A DNA stretch of 64,000 nt from Pteria penguin (GCA_035048485.1 CM068585.1:1481001-1545000); one strand, 5' to 3'; counted from the stretch's first letter, positions 39,251-55,900 are shown. The notes: a model not told the origin generated them from the sequence alone. Program-made: numbers and translations.

Positions 39251-40669
39251 AGCTATTCATATTGGCATAATGAACAGAATCTAAGGGACAATGAAATGGA
39301 ATTGTAGTTCTGAAATGTACAGTTTATTCACCGTCAGTTTTCAGGGCTGTCGCCAACTTTCTCACCACGACAGATCTGAACAAATAAAAGACGTACAAAA
39401 CCTCCGTGTCTGTGACAGATAATTCGTGCTCGTAGAATATTTGATTAAGTTGCCTGACTTAAGCTGAATCTTATTGGTAAATTGTTTTGAAGTTCGTCTA
39501 ATCATTAACTGTGCATGTCGTACATTGTATGATACTGACTACTTAAATGTAACAAAATGTCGCCTAGTTCTATCAACAAAGGTGAGGCAGAGAATGACCA
39601 AAGTCAGTATCCTAATTCTGTATATCTCTAAGGTTTACATTCTTATCATTTTGTATATAAATGAGGTGTTCGGCTGTATAACTAACATTGTCCTTTATAA
39701 CATTGAGACTGCGGCTGGAGAAAGCTATTAGCGAACACAGATAACGGTTAATAAGTTATCACATGACCAGATGGTTCATGTCAATATGTAACTACAGAAC
39801 TATGGTACGCGTCTTAAAACATTCCTTATATCACTGCTTACCTCTGATGATCGGGCTGATGCATCCTTCACTTGATAGTCTGTATTTGGAATTTGAAGTT
39901 AGAGTGCCATAATTCCGAAATAATCTCTGTGACTATGCTATGACTGCGACATTCCGAGGTTAGTCTTTTCTTCAGTATGTAATCAGACAATTTACATAGT
40001 ATCGCATGCACAGTTCACGTAAACATTGTTTTAAAATAATCTATAAGATCAGGTGCGTAGTTTATTAGGATTTATCTGTTAGGTATTTTCTTTTATCGAC
40101 TTTTTTCACTTACTGTAAAATTCAGATGTATTTTTACGGTATGAATACTATAATTGCAAGGTAAATACCTTTCTTTTTGTATGGTATGTATTCAGTTTTC
40201 TAGTATTGTAAAATCAGCAACCATTTGACGTCCATTATGATATAAACATAATATTATACTAAACGTTTGTGTGAAAGTTAATGTGTGAAGCGATAATATT
40301 CATTCTATATCGGTACCTAGCAGTACATGTTTTGGGATAATGCACGAGACTTTCACTTCTTTTTCGACATATATATTGCTTTCTATATTTATATTATGTT
40401 TCTTGATTAAAACCATGTGACCTAAGAGTGTTCGAGAGTGCAATCTATTATCGAACTGTTCGCGGATCCGTTTTATTATAGGAAGATATTTTTCGTGTAC
40501 AAAATTATACTCATGAGTGTTTACTTCATTTTAAAACATCAGCCTTTTTGGGTGTTTATATTTAGATGCGCAATCAAAGCAATGTCGAGCAAAGTTTGGA
40601 GTGTAGTGACAGAATTTTATCGTTGTATACGAATTGGAAGCAAAGTAGTTTGTACATGAATTGATGTTC
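39251..40669. other. Intergenic, no gene recognised
   Basis: Short open frames (60-85 codons) without similarity; AT-rich throughout. Confidence 0.5.
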
Positions 40670-40790
40670 ATAGTGGATCCAGGATTTCCGATAAGGGGGC
40701 CCAAATGTGTATTAGCCAAACTACTCAGTCATTTTTGGTGCAAAATCTGGATTTTACTTGTAAATTTGTGGTGAAAATCCGCCACTGTTT
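40670..40790. repeat. Dispersed repeat, copy 2
   Basis: TAGTGGATCCAGGATTTCCG, TAAGGGGGCCC, GTATTAGCCAAACTACTCAG, TTTTACTTGTAAATTTGTGG; homologous to 34590-34710. Confidence 0.65.
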
Positions 40791-42152
<1,362 letters not shown>

Positions 42153-42817
42153 AATAAATAAATAGGTGGAAATCAAAAGGTTTGTTTCTAATAGTTAGAT
42201 ATCTGTCTGTCTAACATCGCACAACTATGAGCTTCACCTAAGAAGTGAACACTGGCCGGTGATACAAAGAAAGTTCTTTGACTGAAGCTGTGTGACATTT
42301 GGAATACTTTATATGAATAGCTTTATCTAGAGTTATACATTAACAGGTTAGTGTACTGCAGTGATAAGTTCTCTACTTGTATTTCTTCTCGAGATTTAGA
42401 GTGATTAGAGTTATTAATTTATTTTCACCTCTACAATGAATTGCTGACTCTCAGATTGAAGTGCCCATAGTTCCATATCATCAGGTTTCATTTCCTACAG
42501 AGCTTGCTGTACGTGATACTGATGGTAAAAGCCACAACAATTTCCACAAAAAAGGTTTCTTTCTCCATTTCAAAAACAGGATATTTTGGTCCCACAAAAA
42601 CACACCATTAGAAAAGCACATGCCAAACTAAAATCATCCTGACGTCATTTCCGATAATTTTGAATATTACTTACCTACAAAACTTTACAACTTTATACTT
42701 ACATTAAGGTGAACAGTTTTCAGTGTATCACTCTGGATTCCGTATATATTTAAGTATATCAGGTAATATTTTACTAATCAATATTTCAAATAAAGAGTAA
42801 TGGTAACCATCTTTTGT

Positions 42818-42857
<40 letters not shown>

Positions 42858-43085
42858 GTCGTTGAATTAAGGTAATTTTCTTGTAAATTGTTTTAAAATT
42901 TCACTATATGTTTACAAGTATGATAGACGTATGGAATAAGATTGTTTGCTTGTTGCTGTTATTCCTGTCTACAGATTACTACGCATTTTGACTTCATTAC
43001 TTTCTAATTTGTTCAAAAGTAGCATGGAGTTTTCCGTTCTCATTTATGACAAAAAGGGTTATTGCATTGATGAACTTTAACTGCT
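42153..43085. other. Intergenic with poly-T tract
   Basis: Nothing recognised apart from a poly-T run of about 36 at 42819-42854. Confidence 0.55.
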
Positions 43086-44390
43086 TTAGCATTTTGCTTA
43101 GTTGCAGCGCTATGCTGTTATATATTAAGATGACAGAAAGCGCTATGCTAATATATGATAACATGGCAGAAAGCGCTATGCTGTTATATATTAACATGAC
43201 AGAAAGCGGTATGTTATCACATGATAACACGGCAGAAAGCGTTATGCTGTTATATATTTTATAAAAGATGACAGAAAGCGCCATACTATCATATGATAAA
43301 ATGGCAGAAAGCGCTATGCTGTTATATATTAACATGACAGAAAGCGCTATGCTATTATATGGTGACATGGCAGAAAGCGCTATGCTGTTATATATTAAGA
43401 TGACAGAAAGCGCTATGTTATCATATGATAATATGGCAGAAAGCGCTATGCTGTTATATATTAAGATGACAGAAAGCAGTATGTTAATATATATGATAGC
43501 ATGGTAAAAAGCGCTATGCTATCACATATTAACATGACAGAAAGCGCTATGCTATCATATATTAACATGGCAGAAAGCGCTTTGCTAATATTTAATAACA
43601 TGACAGAAAGCGCTTTGCTAATATATAATAACATGACAGAAAGCGCTTTCCTGTTATATAACATGACAGAAAGCGCCATGCAAATAATTAATAATATGAC
43701 AGAACGCGCTATGCTATTATATGATAGCATGACAGAACGCGCTGTTCTATTATATGATAGCATGACAGAAAGCGCTATGCTATTATATGAAAGCATGTCA
43801 GAAAGCGCTATGCTATTATATGATAACGTGACAGAAAATGCTATGTTATCATATAATGACATGACAGAAAGCGCTATGCTATATGTATGATAACATGGCA
43901 GAAAACGTTATGCTATTATAAAGTAGCATTGCAAAAAGCGCCATGCTATTATAAAATAGCATTGCAAAAAGCGCTATGCTGTTATGAAATAACATGTCAG
44001 AACGCGCTACGCCATTATATCATAACATGACAGAAAGCGCTATGCTATTATATAACATGGCAGACAGCGTTGTTCTATTATATAATAACATGGCAGACAG
44101 CGCTATGCTATTATATGATAACATGACAGAAAGCGCTACGCTATTATATAACATGGCAGACAGCGCTATGCTATTATATAACATGACAGAAAGCGCCATG
44201 CAAATAATTAATAATATGACAGAACGCGCTATGCTATTATATCATAACATGACAGAAAGCGCTATGCTATTATATAACATGACAGAAAGCGCTATGCTAT
44301 TATATAATAACAAGGCAGACAGCGCTATGCTATTATATGATAACATGACAGAAAGCGCTACGCTATTATATAATTGGTGGACAGATAGTT
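43086..44390. repeat. 33-bp minisatellite encoding a fortuitous 11-residue repeat
   Basis: About 40 units of GCTATGCTATTATATGATAA plus CATGACAGAAAGC. In one + frame the units read MTESAMLLYDN, interrupted by stops near 43260, 43505, 43890 and 44395. The - strand is equally open. I see no flanking splice sites, start context or signal peptide, so I treat it as non-coding. Confidence 0.93.
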
Positions 44391-45403
44391 TACGATAAAT
44401 CATTTCTGTAGAGCTTATTTATGCAACAGAAGGGTCATACGATAGGAATTTCTTGTTTACACGTATGATCGTGAAATACATTCTATGTAGCATTAAGTTG
44501 ATGTGTATGATATCAATGTTCCGTGAACCATACCCGTCATGTATATAGTGTTAGATATATTAGTGTGTTATCTACTGCGCATTTATGTCAAACGAGGCTG
44601 GCATACAGAACACGCTTACCCTCCATGGGAGCCTGGAGCTTTGAGTGGTTAAGCTAACCAGCTATCTAGCGCTTAAACTTTACCCCTTCTTACTGAAATA
44701 AAATTACTTTTAGTTATTTGTGTGATGCTGATTTATAGTAAGTGTAATCAGTAAATGAATGCATTTAAAACAGTTGAGCAGGGGTTTAGAAATATGTAAC
44801 AATGTCTGTCAAAATTTCACTTGTTACAGTCTGTTACATAGTACCTGACTTTCCTGACTTTCCATTTCAAGGCAGATGAGATATGAGAGTTACATCTATA
44901 ACATTCATACTCTATAAATATTTTAAGACATTGTAACAAATAAATTCGTATGTCTACGATTTAAAACACGCAGTCTCCTTGATATTAAGTATTCTTGACA
45001 CTAAGCAAGTAATCTAATAATCATATTTGCAACATTAATCTGATATTAAAAGACATTCAAATGAACGTAGACGTCATAGATAGTCCAGGAGGTCGGGAAA
45101 CGTAGGAATTACATCCGAATGTTTCTCTATCGATCGAATGCTATAACAAGGAAAGAGCGTTAGATTCATCAAATATTTCTTTATTTATTCACTTGCTAAG
45201 GCTTCTGAATTGTGGTATCATGTGGCCATCTTAATTGAGGCAAATTGCTTATGTCAACGTATGGAAATTCAGTCAATGATGAATGTCATTGTTTCAATGA
45301 AAGATTAAAAAAGGGTTTGGACAATTTTGGAAAGAAAGATAATGTGATATGGAAAGGGATTTCAGATAGTTTAACTTTGTTATAATGATCATTTTATTTG
45401 CAG
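44391..45403. other. Upstream flank of the mucin-like gene
   Basis: No exon recognised. A 5' untranslated exon is expected somewhere here or further left, because the coding exon 1 is preceded by a good acceptor (TTTTATTTGCAG, 45392-45403). Confidence 0.4.
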
Positions 45404-45434
45404 GAATATGGTTATTGTGTAGCCATACGAAGCC

Positions 45435-45495
45435 ATGAAGTTCATCCATCCACAACCGTTCCTTTTGATCTGCATCTCATCACAAATAATACAAT
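45435..45495 (+). CDS. Mucin-like gene exon 1 (signal peptide)
   Basis: The ATG has context GAAGCC; the donor is ACAAT|GTAAGT. Twenty codons, [20 protein letters not shown], plus one base. The exon probably begins at 45404 after an acceptor, so about 31 nt of 5' UTR precede the start codon in it. Confidence 0.75.
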
Positions 45496-48400
45496 GTAAG
45501 TACAACTCTATCTATATATTTACTTTTTATAAGGATAAATGCTTGGCATTGTATACAGTATGTAATAAAAAGCATAAGTTGTCTCTTCATTACCTACGTA
45601 AAGACACAGATGGGGAAGGGAAAGACATCTGACTTGGCTGTTGGGCAAAAGTCACCAAGAAAATGTATAATAAAAGGTGGTAACAAGTAATGTAATGACA
45701 TTACAAGAATATTGATTGTACGACAGGTGCGATAACGACTTAGGACGGTCTGTTGAGTAACAAATGGTACTCAATTGATGTGGATAACCGGTATACGGGC
45801 CCACCTTGACACTTATCACAAATGCAGTACAACCAAAGAACACCCATTTAAAAATTTATAAATAATCCTCTTTACAGAAGTATAAAATTGTTGCATTTGT
45901 GAGAAACATTGAGGAATCGACAATGACGGACCCTTATAACAACCATGAGTGGGAAACATGCCAACATGAGTCATCATCACCTGTTGATCGATCACGTCTG
46001 CCATTGTTTCTTGGGATAAACAATGCTTTATCATGAAATGTTATATTGATGTAAATATGATATCAATCGCTCCTCATTAGTTGTTTGTTTCAAACTACAT
46101 TATGTATTATGTACGCTCCAACATCACAGGTTCCTGTAATATTATACTTCAATGCCATTAGTATTCAGAACTATATTTATATACATAACGAGACCCGCCT
46201 TGAATGGTAAACACCTTTCATAGTCCTGATGAAGAAACAGATAGTTCCGAAATATTGACTACAATTCACTACATTTAGAAAATCCTTTTTTTTTCATAGT
46301 CGTTCACATTATACTTTTGCGCTTTCTATAACTTCTTCTTTATAACGTAAAGTATCGACATTTGCCCATCCGGCAATCTTGGATGCAGAACGTCGTGATC
46401 ATTTGTGCTTTATATACTTAAATTACAACATACCGGATTAAGAACCGGGTTAAGAAGGAGTGAAACAATCATTATAGGAGAATATATATATATATCAGCA
46501 TTGATTGAGCATTTCAACATCTTAGATCTCTTCATGTATCTAAGATTTGTTCAAGGTCTTAACTGTGTAAATCTAAAATATGTGTGGCCAAAATTATTTC
46601 AGATTTTGTTCGTAACACTACGATCATGTGAATCATGAACGTTAGAACATGGGAGGGGGATGTACACTGAGCCAATGACAAGATTGGCAAAAGAAAGGAA
46701 TATTTCTGAAATATTTGACGTTATGTTGTCTTGAATAATTTAAAATGAGAAAGGTAAATGTTGATCTGTGTTGGAATGAAGTGTAATTGAAGAGTAAACC
46801 GACAGCAGCAGTAAAACCATAGATATAAAATCTGAAAATATCGGTTGTAACAAAGGTTAGGTTCATTAAATTTTTTCTAATTTACTTCCAGCATCTCATC
46901 ATATATTCACAGTGGCAAACGTTTGAGCATTATTTTAAAATCAAAGAGAATCTCCCTCATGAACAGCTCTGTCCGTAGATTCGTTCCTTTTGGCTCTTAA
47001 TTTAGGGTCGATTCGATTAATTTGTTTGCTCTTGAAACATTTGCGCTTTAGATGTCCAAAGTTTCGGACTTGATCATAACTGAAGAGATACAAGATGTCA
47101 AATGCTCATAGGTGTTCTAAATTGATACACGAATATAAGTTATCATATTACAGAACAGAATCTAGCGTTTCATACCTCATTTACACTCCTAACCCGTGAC
47201 ATCCACATTGAATATTGATCAAAATATTTAAATAATTTCTCGTTTTTAACAGAACTCAGGCCACAATGAATTTCAATACATATTTTCTATTTCATATACA
47301 AGTGAAATTATCGAATATGAAATGAAATTTAAAACACAGATATTAAAAAAGCAATACAAAAACAACGGAAAGACGAAGATGGAAAGTTATTAAATTGTTG
47401 TTTCTTTCCAAGTAAAATTATGTTTAATCACGCCTACTGAGTAATGATTATCATTTGAATTGACCGTAGCGTCGATACCACAACTGTATCTCAGTCATAT
47501 GTGTTTGTGAATCCTTTTTATGTGCTTATTCCTCTTTGCTGTATATGGCGTAGCGACTTTTGTAATGCAGCTTAATGAGATGTCTTTTATCTTATCTTCT
47601 GTAATTTATCGATCATTGTTTAAAGTCTGCTGGCTAAGATTTGTTAAACAGTAGTGTACTTTGAGAGGTGAAGTGTCGTTTTTTAATTATAAGGAATCAA
47701 TTTTGTTTGCTGCTTTTATCTATCTTAAATGAGAACTAGCATCGTAACTTGTATATGACCAGTTGGAGGACAAGATACACACACTCACACACACACACAC
47801 TACATACATACACACACATTGAATTTTTTCTATGAATTCTATTTTCCCGAAAACATGTGACCACTACAATACATACAAAGAAGAAACCGATTTTTTCCCT
47901 GAAATTTTGAAAATAATTAATAGTCACATGTATACACGTATCTATAATAGTGTGCTTCCGGGTCAATTGTAGGGTATTTGTCAGAAATGACCATTATAAT
48001 TTTTCATAAGTCCTTATAATAAGATTACAAATTTTACAAACGTAGACGATACAAAGGACCCCCAAGATTCTATAACGTCGAGCACTCCAATTGATCTGTT
48101 AGGTATTCTTTTTAAACACAGATATTACCATTAGTTTATCTGAAAAAAAAACTATCCATCTCGTGTTGGGCCCTGTTGCGCCTTTATGCGTACCTTTCTT
48201 TCATTTTATCAACGTTGACCTATGACAAAATGGTTGTTATAACTTCATACCAGTCCCTTTCCCAAGATCGTCAGAAAGACAGGATATGCGTGCTTTGTTT
48301 TCTCCTTATCTTAATCGAGATTCCTTTAGACATGTCTTCTCCGCTTTCAGAACAGCAAAGCATGTTTAATCATTATAGGTGACAGATATATGTCATACCT

Positions 48401-49940
48401 TTATATTTGTCTTAATGAGGAAGAAAGAAAGGTTACTGACTCGGTCGTATAACAGAAGTCACGGAAATATACAGTATATTATGTAATCATATGAAAAATA
48501 CAAAAGCAAGCATCTATGGCCAATCAAAATGTATTTCTTTCTTCTTGAATAGTTCCACACTATTGCAAATTTTGCTTTAATTTATTTACAAAATTTCCTT
48601 CTTAATACGCGTTTTCTTCATTGTGCAAAATGTGATCGTTCCTTTTTTGGTTTCGAAGTAAAATAAATGATAATATATTTTGACGACAGCTGGCTATAAT
48701 TATTACCTTTGCGCTTAATCCAATTAATTCTGTGAGTTTTTTTATATATCAAATTTATAGACTCTACTGTACCACTTGCCATAAAAAAGTTATTAACAGG
48801 CAATATGTACACCTCGTTAAGGATGGTGGGACATCCCTACACCAGTTCCTATACCATTCCCAGTCGGGACCATGATTAACATGTAATCGGATATTTTTGT
48901 GAAATTCTACTTAATGTTCTGACTTTCTTTTCCTGTATTATTATTATTGGGTGGATGATGCCTTGTGTTTGGGTCAGATCTCTTGTTTCCACGTTTTATA
49001 TATAAGCCGTAGTACAAGATTCGATAATGCAACATCTATGTTGCCTAATATCGTATGCCGTGATATTTTACCATTCATCTAGAAAAGCATGCTGTCGTCC
49101 TGGCAAGTCTCTTGATTGGTTTTTGCGTGTGCACCCATTTCCTGAAAACACAGTGAATGTTTATTACTGATGATACATCTGACCATTTGTGTAACTAGAA
49201 GAACACGTGAACTGTTTGGTGTTATTTCACCGATGTGGAGTGTGGAGTTGACGGCGGAAACGGGGGAGATATCAATAGATTCAGGATCTGAACCTGTTGA
49301 AATGATATTTCTCATTATGGAACCAAACAAAAAAGAATTTGCATCACTAAAATTATCTTTCATTTGGTGATGTATTCAACTCGTCTGCGATTGATTTATA
49401 TTTAAAGCATTTGGATCACATGGTTAATGTCCTGATTATGTCCCTACCAGCATACATTTACGGTAAATTAATCTGTATTTTCTTTTTCAAGTGTAGATTA
49501 AAAAGTCAAAAGACAACAGATGCCATAGACATGCAGAGCAAATAAAAATGAAAAAATATTATAAAACTGTTTGTTTTTAATGTAGTTACATTACCGACTT
49601 AGGGCGGTCAATGGAAGTGGCAAACGTCAATTCGTTGTTAACTTTACTGAGTGACCTTCCCGTTAGCCACTAAAAGCATTACAGTCAAGGCACATATTTG
49701 TCTATGAAAGATCTAAATAAGATCTGAGAACAGAAGTCTTACCAAGTTTATGATATTTGTGACCCTGATGTTCGATGATAATTTGGAGAATGTATCCATA
49801 AGGATAAAAATGAATATAAGCTGAAAATAAGCTGAATATAAGACTCTTTAACAACAGTTATATGTTTCTTAAATAGAAAGATTTTCATAGATATCGTGTT
49901 GGGCTATCTCTGAAGATAAACAAATGTTGAACAAAATGAA

Positions 49941-49990
<50 letters not shown>

Positions 49991-52900
49991 GTGTGTGTGT
50001 GTAGGTGTGTGTGTAGGTGTGTGTGTGTGTATGTGTTTGTATGTGTGTGTGTGTCTGTGTGTGTGTGTCTTTCATGCGTTATCCAAAGTATTTCAACAAA
50101 CCATCGGCATTCTTATGGACACATATTGTGCACCTTTACCTATATTGATGCAAAACAATCACCTTCAACATATCTTTTAATTTATCTATCTTTGAAATAC
50201 CATTATCCTTTTTTCATTTTCTTACAGACTGCATTACTCAATCAATCAATCACAGTATACCAACGCAATCGTCATATGTTCCAACAACCGACACAGCAGT
50301 ATACATCAGATCACCTGTTAGTGACATCACCAGTTCTATGGCGTCATTATCAGCAGTAGATATGCTCGGTGCCACATTGTCAAAAACTGGTACAGTATTA
50401 GCGTTCACAAAATAATTAAAATCATTGTTTGACATGTTGGCTCCCTTATTTGACTGTTATCCTTGCTAAACCATTCGTACTATGAGAATACAGTATCACA
50501 CTTCTTTACTTTTAAAGACATTTTTTGGTGAAATGTTGTGTGGTGAAAGTTACAGTTATACCGTTACCGCCTCATATAAACAGGACAGAAGACATCTGAC
50601 CTAGCTGTATGACACACATTACCAACGACATGCACATAAAACATCAAGTCAAATAAACTAAAAATATTTGATTATAATTATAGTTACGATACCTACATAG
50701 GACGGGCAGTTAAAGTAACGTCATTCATTGGGTGTGGTTAAACGAGTAATACCAGCTCAAAAATCTTACAGTGAATGTGATCACTAAGCAGGGGATGTTT
50801 ACTCCTTCATGCCACGTGATCCCAACATTGGGTCGCCCAGGGGTCGTAAAAGCCAATATCTTTTAATTGCGTTGTGTTTTGGATGTTTTTCTTGACTACG
50901 GCTCGATATCTAAACACTTTACATGTAATATGAGGAAATATCTGTAGATGTATTTCTCATTCCTCTAAGTAAAAAACGAAGAAGTACCGAGGGGTAAACC
51001 ATATCGCATAGTCCATGGAATAAAGGGGACAATATTGTGTATAGTGTAATACTCAGGAAAATGCGAACCCCAATAGAATCGAGGTGAGACAATGTGCTCG
51101 GGAGGAGTAAGCGTGCCCTGATTGCATGTAACATCCGTCGCCAAAGTCCTGCAACATCTTACAAGTCTAGAAAGTAAATACATAAATATACACGTATGAA
51201 CACATGAAGGAGACAAGAATACGAAGTCAAATTTTCCTATTCAAGGCATGAAATGTTGTTTAACTGAAGTTTCGGCATCGGAAATGCACGGATATATATA
51301 CGTATTATGTCAAGTCAAGTATAGTCAAAAAGTTAAGATGGTTATTTTGTATGATCAGGTCCCAAAACATGGGTTAACATTCTTGAAAGGGGAATCTGAA
51401 ATTGCACTAGATCCATATATCGACCATAGAACTTCCTTAGTGGCAATTTCAAACGTACCTCAGTAAATGATTCAAGTCGATCAAAAATCGATCATAGATA
51501 TGTCTTGGGTCAGAGGACGGATATGATAAGATAATTGATAAAACCAATTAATATTCCAACTCCCGTGAATCTACATAGCATACAAAAGTAGCAAAAATGA
51601 AAAAAACACAAAACAAGGAAATCTATCTAGAGAGCATATGTGAACATCCAGAAAGGGAGTGCAATCTGCTCCTCTCTTGTTAAATCACGGTCAGTGCCTT
51701 ATCAAAGAATACAGTAAGCTGCATAGTGTTCGTCAATCAAAGCCAACCTAAGACGGCATGAACAAATAATCAATCCTGAATTTACCCCCGTTTTAGGTGA
51801 AATACCTTCCTGCAAATTTATTACGAGAAACTTCTTTGTGTCCATTGTGCAATGCTTATTCATATTCGGTGTCGTCTTTGGGTGTAGACCATTTATGGCG
51901 GATTCGACCAAACAGGAGATGCTTACATTCCCGGGTTTTATCTCGGATTTACAGACATTGAATGTTCCACTATGGAGCATTGTTGATAGTGGCAGTGTGG
52001 AATAACACCTGCATAATCGTATGTTATATCGACCATTGCATGATGAGTTTAAATTGAGTACTGCTGAAATTGATATTGACCCTCATACCTATGAGCTTCT
52101 TATATTTTGAATATGGAAATTCTGCTTTTAATGTGCATCGAATTTATGTTAATGAAGATTATTCGTAATTCTGCATTGATGATAAATCCGGGATATGAAC
52201 CATCACATCTTCATTATTCCTTGCTTATCGACAGTTACGCATATCAAACAGCGATCAAATCTAGTAATCCTGAAAATCCTTTCTATCATGCGTATTCACA
52301 ATTATTATGGTTGTCACTACTACAATATTGGACATTTATCCCATCTATTTTTCTGCATAGTGACTTTATAAAGTGCGCTTTATCGGACCAAATTGATATT
52401 AGAATATTTTGCATACCATAAAAAGCATTATAATGGCGACGTATGTTCTCTCAACGTAAGATATGACGTTATCATTGTACATTCTGACTTATTTTACAAA
52501 TATAAGGTTGTTGATTTGAAAATATAAATAATATTATTTACTCAAAAATTTCATTTACACGACATTCGCACTCCTTAAATGTAATTCATGTAGTTGTGTT
52601 ATAAATGACTTTGCTGTATGACAATACAAACATCTATGCACATGTAGAGCTAACAGAGAGTACATACACTCCATAGACATGTAGAGCTAACAGAGAGTAC
52701 AAACACGTCATAGACATGTAGAGCTAACAGAGAGTACAAACACGTCATAGACATGTAGAGCTAACAGTGAGTACAAACACGCCATAGACATGTGGAGCTA
52801 ACAGAGAGTACAAACACGCCATAGACATGTAGAGCTAACAGAGAGTACATACACGCCATAGACATGTAGAGCTAACAGAGAGTACATACACGCCATAGAC

Positions 52901-55900
52901 ATGTAGAGCTAACAGAGAGTACAAACACGCCATAGACATGTAGAGCTAACAGAGAGTACAAACACGCCATAGACATGTAGAGCTAACAGAGAGTACATAC
53001 ACGTCATAGACATGTAGAGCTAAAAGAGAGTACATACACGCCATAGACATGTAGAGCTAACAGAGAGTACAAACACGCCATAGACATGTAGAGCTAACAG
53101 AGAGTACAAACACGCCATAGACATGTAGAGCTAACAGAGAGTACAAACACGCCATAGATATGTACAGCTAACAGAGAGTACAAACACGCCATATACATGT
53201 AGAACTAACAGAGAGTACAAACACGTCATCTATAGACATTCAGAGCTAACAGAGAGTACATAATAACGTAGATATATGTCTGAAGTAAACACGGCGTCCA
53301 ATACAATGCAACGTATAGTGGTTCAGGTAATGCATTGCATATCTTATTCAATATAATGCATTGTATACGTCATTCAGTATAATGCAGTGTATAGTTCATA
53401 CAGATTTATGCATTGTATACGCAGTTCAGTATGATGTACACATGTATACGCCATTCGGTATAATGCACTGTATACTTCATACAAAATAATGCATTGTATA
53501 CGCAGATCAATATTGTGTTTCGTATAGCGGTTCATTATAATATGAGCTTTATGAGTCTTGAATCTGTGCAGAAAAATCACTTCCCTAGATAAAAACCTCA
53601 GAATTCGCATACTTATATTTTATATAAATAATTGTCATTCAAATCAATGGATTTACATACAACCAACTTTCTTTGATAACATAATACCTATATGTGTTTT
53701 AAGAATTCAAACTAAATGAACAAACTTGCAATATATGTAATTATTACTTACTAATACACAAATATAATTTGCTCATATAATTAGCTTTATAATTTCCTCA
53801 TATAATTTGCTCATATAATTAGCTTTATAATTACCTAATACAATTTGCTCATATAATTAGCTTTATAATTTCCTCATATAATTTGCTCATATAATTAGCT
53901 TTATAATTACCTAATATACTTTGCTCATATAATTAGCTTTATAATTACCTAATATAATTTGCTCATATAATTAGCTTTATAATTACCTAATATAATTTGC
54001 TCATATAATCAGCTTTTAATTAAATAATATAATTTGCTCATATAATTAGCTTTATAATTACCTAATATACTTTGCTCATATAATTAGCTTTATAATTACC
54101 TAATATAATTTGCTCATATAATTAGCTTTATAATTACCTAATATACTTTGCTCATATAATTAGCTTTATAATTACCTAATATAATTTGCTCATATAATTA
54201 GCTTTATAATTACCTAATATAATTTGCTCATATAATTAGCTTTATAATTACCTAATATAATTTGCTCATATAATTAGCTTTATAATTACCTAATATATTT
54301 TTTTTTCGAGAGTATTCCTTAACCTAGTGCATATTTTGTTCAAGTTCAGTTCTTTATCATTTAATTTTCTTTGTGTTCATGGTTTTGCGGCGAATCTGAT
54401 TGGTTAAAAAATTTAGTTCATTTCTGCATGAACAAAATTTTGAGTGCAGATATGTCACAATTGCCGGCGCTACTTTCCTCTGGAATGCGAAACCCCGATT
54501 TATTTATAGAACCGTGATTCCCATGTTGTTAATCGATTGCATAATCGCTCACTGATGCAGTTTTCCGTCCAAATTTTAGGTTGATACCTCAATCAACCAA
54601 AAAAATATAGGATTCATTTCTTAAATACTTTATGCCTTATATAACATCAGACACACTATTTACAATATATACCTACAATATATACATACAATATATACAT
54701 ACAATATATACAAAAGAGAGAACTGAAGACATCTGACAAAGCTGTATGACAAAGATCACCAATGACTTGCACACAAAACATGATAATAGTACAATAAACA
54801 CGGAAAAACGACATTACAAAAATATTCGTCTGTGCTGCGATTACAATACCGAATTAGGACGTCAATTGAAGTAGCAAACGTCACTAAATTGGTGTGGTTA
54901 ACAGGTATACGGGCGCCCACTTTCCCACTCACTGCAAAAGCAGCACAATCAAAGGACACACATTTAAAAATTTATAATTAATTCTCCATATAGAAAACAA
55001 GGATTAACAGGTTTCTCGAGAAGAGAGGTCATAAAAATTTTATTACACACGAAACGTTTATAGAATAATATGGTGCTATAAAAATGTAAGGCGACATAAA
55101 CATAAGTAAACCGTGCTCTGCCCGTCTGTAAGCCGAGCTCAGATCCTTGATCAATAGGAGTCCCGACTAACAGTTAGGGGGACGAGGATCAGGACCTTGT
55201 CTCCTCTGAAAAGGTTTGTACAAGGCCCGTCGAATAGTACCTTCCGCCCTGTTAGTCAGAGTGCTCAAGCAAAGGTCTGCATTGGGTTTAGAGGGACACA
55301 ATGCAAGAACTAAGGTATTAGCGATCATCTCGGCGTAATACGGTCGAAATCGAAGGCGTTTAATAATTTTAGAATACGCCGATATGAAATCATCGGAAAT
55401 TTTTGGCCCTCCTTAGTTTGTACACTAGATCATCGTAGAAATTAGGATGGAATATTCCGCTGGATATGTATTGATGAAAAGTCACATTTCCGAATTTAGA
55501 TAAAATGTCTGAATAAGATCTGTAAAATTTACCAAAAGTTTTTAGAAGTTTATGATAGCTATAACCTGGGTAAGGAATTTAAAAGTAATCTGAGAAATTT
55601 TGACGTGAAAATCCAAAATGTTAGTGCAGGCTCTAGCGAACCGAACCAATTGACTAATATAAATACCATATGATGAGAGTCTGAGGACCTCACTATCTAG
55701 ATAAGGGAAATTTACAATAGGAAATCCAAAGTCGTCACGTTTATCATATATGTTGGTATGAATATTGTTGTTAACAATCTTAATATTTAAGTCCGAAAAT
55801 GTGTTTCCTGGTCCGAAGTATTGGCTTTGTTTAATTGAAGTTCAGATGGATAAATGTCAGTAATATAGTTATCAAACTCAGGGTTATCGATATCATCGAG

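Noticed and set aside
49079..49370. Possible exon open on both strands (94 and 66 codons)
   Set aside because: Protein-like but not recognised, no convincing flanking splice sites in phase 1, and no Ser/Thr enrichment to match the mucin-like gene.
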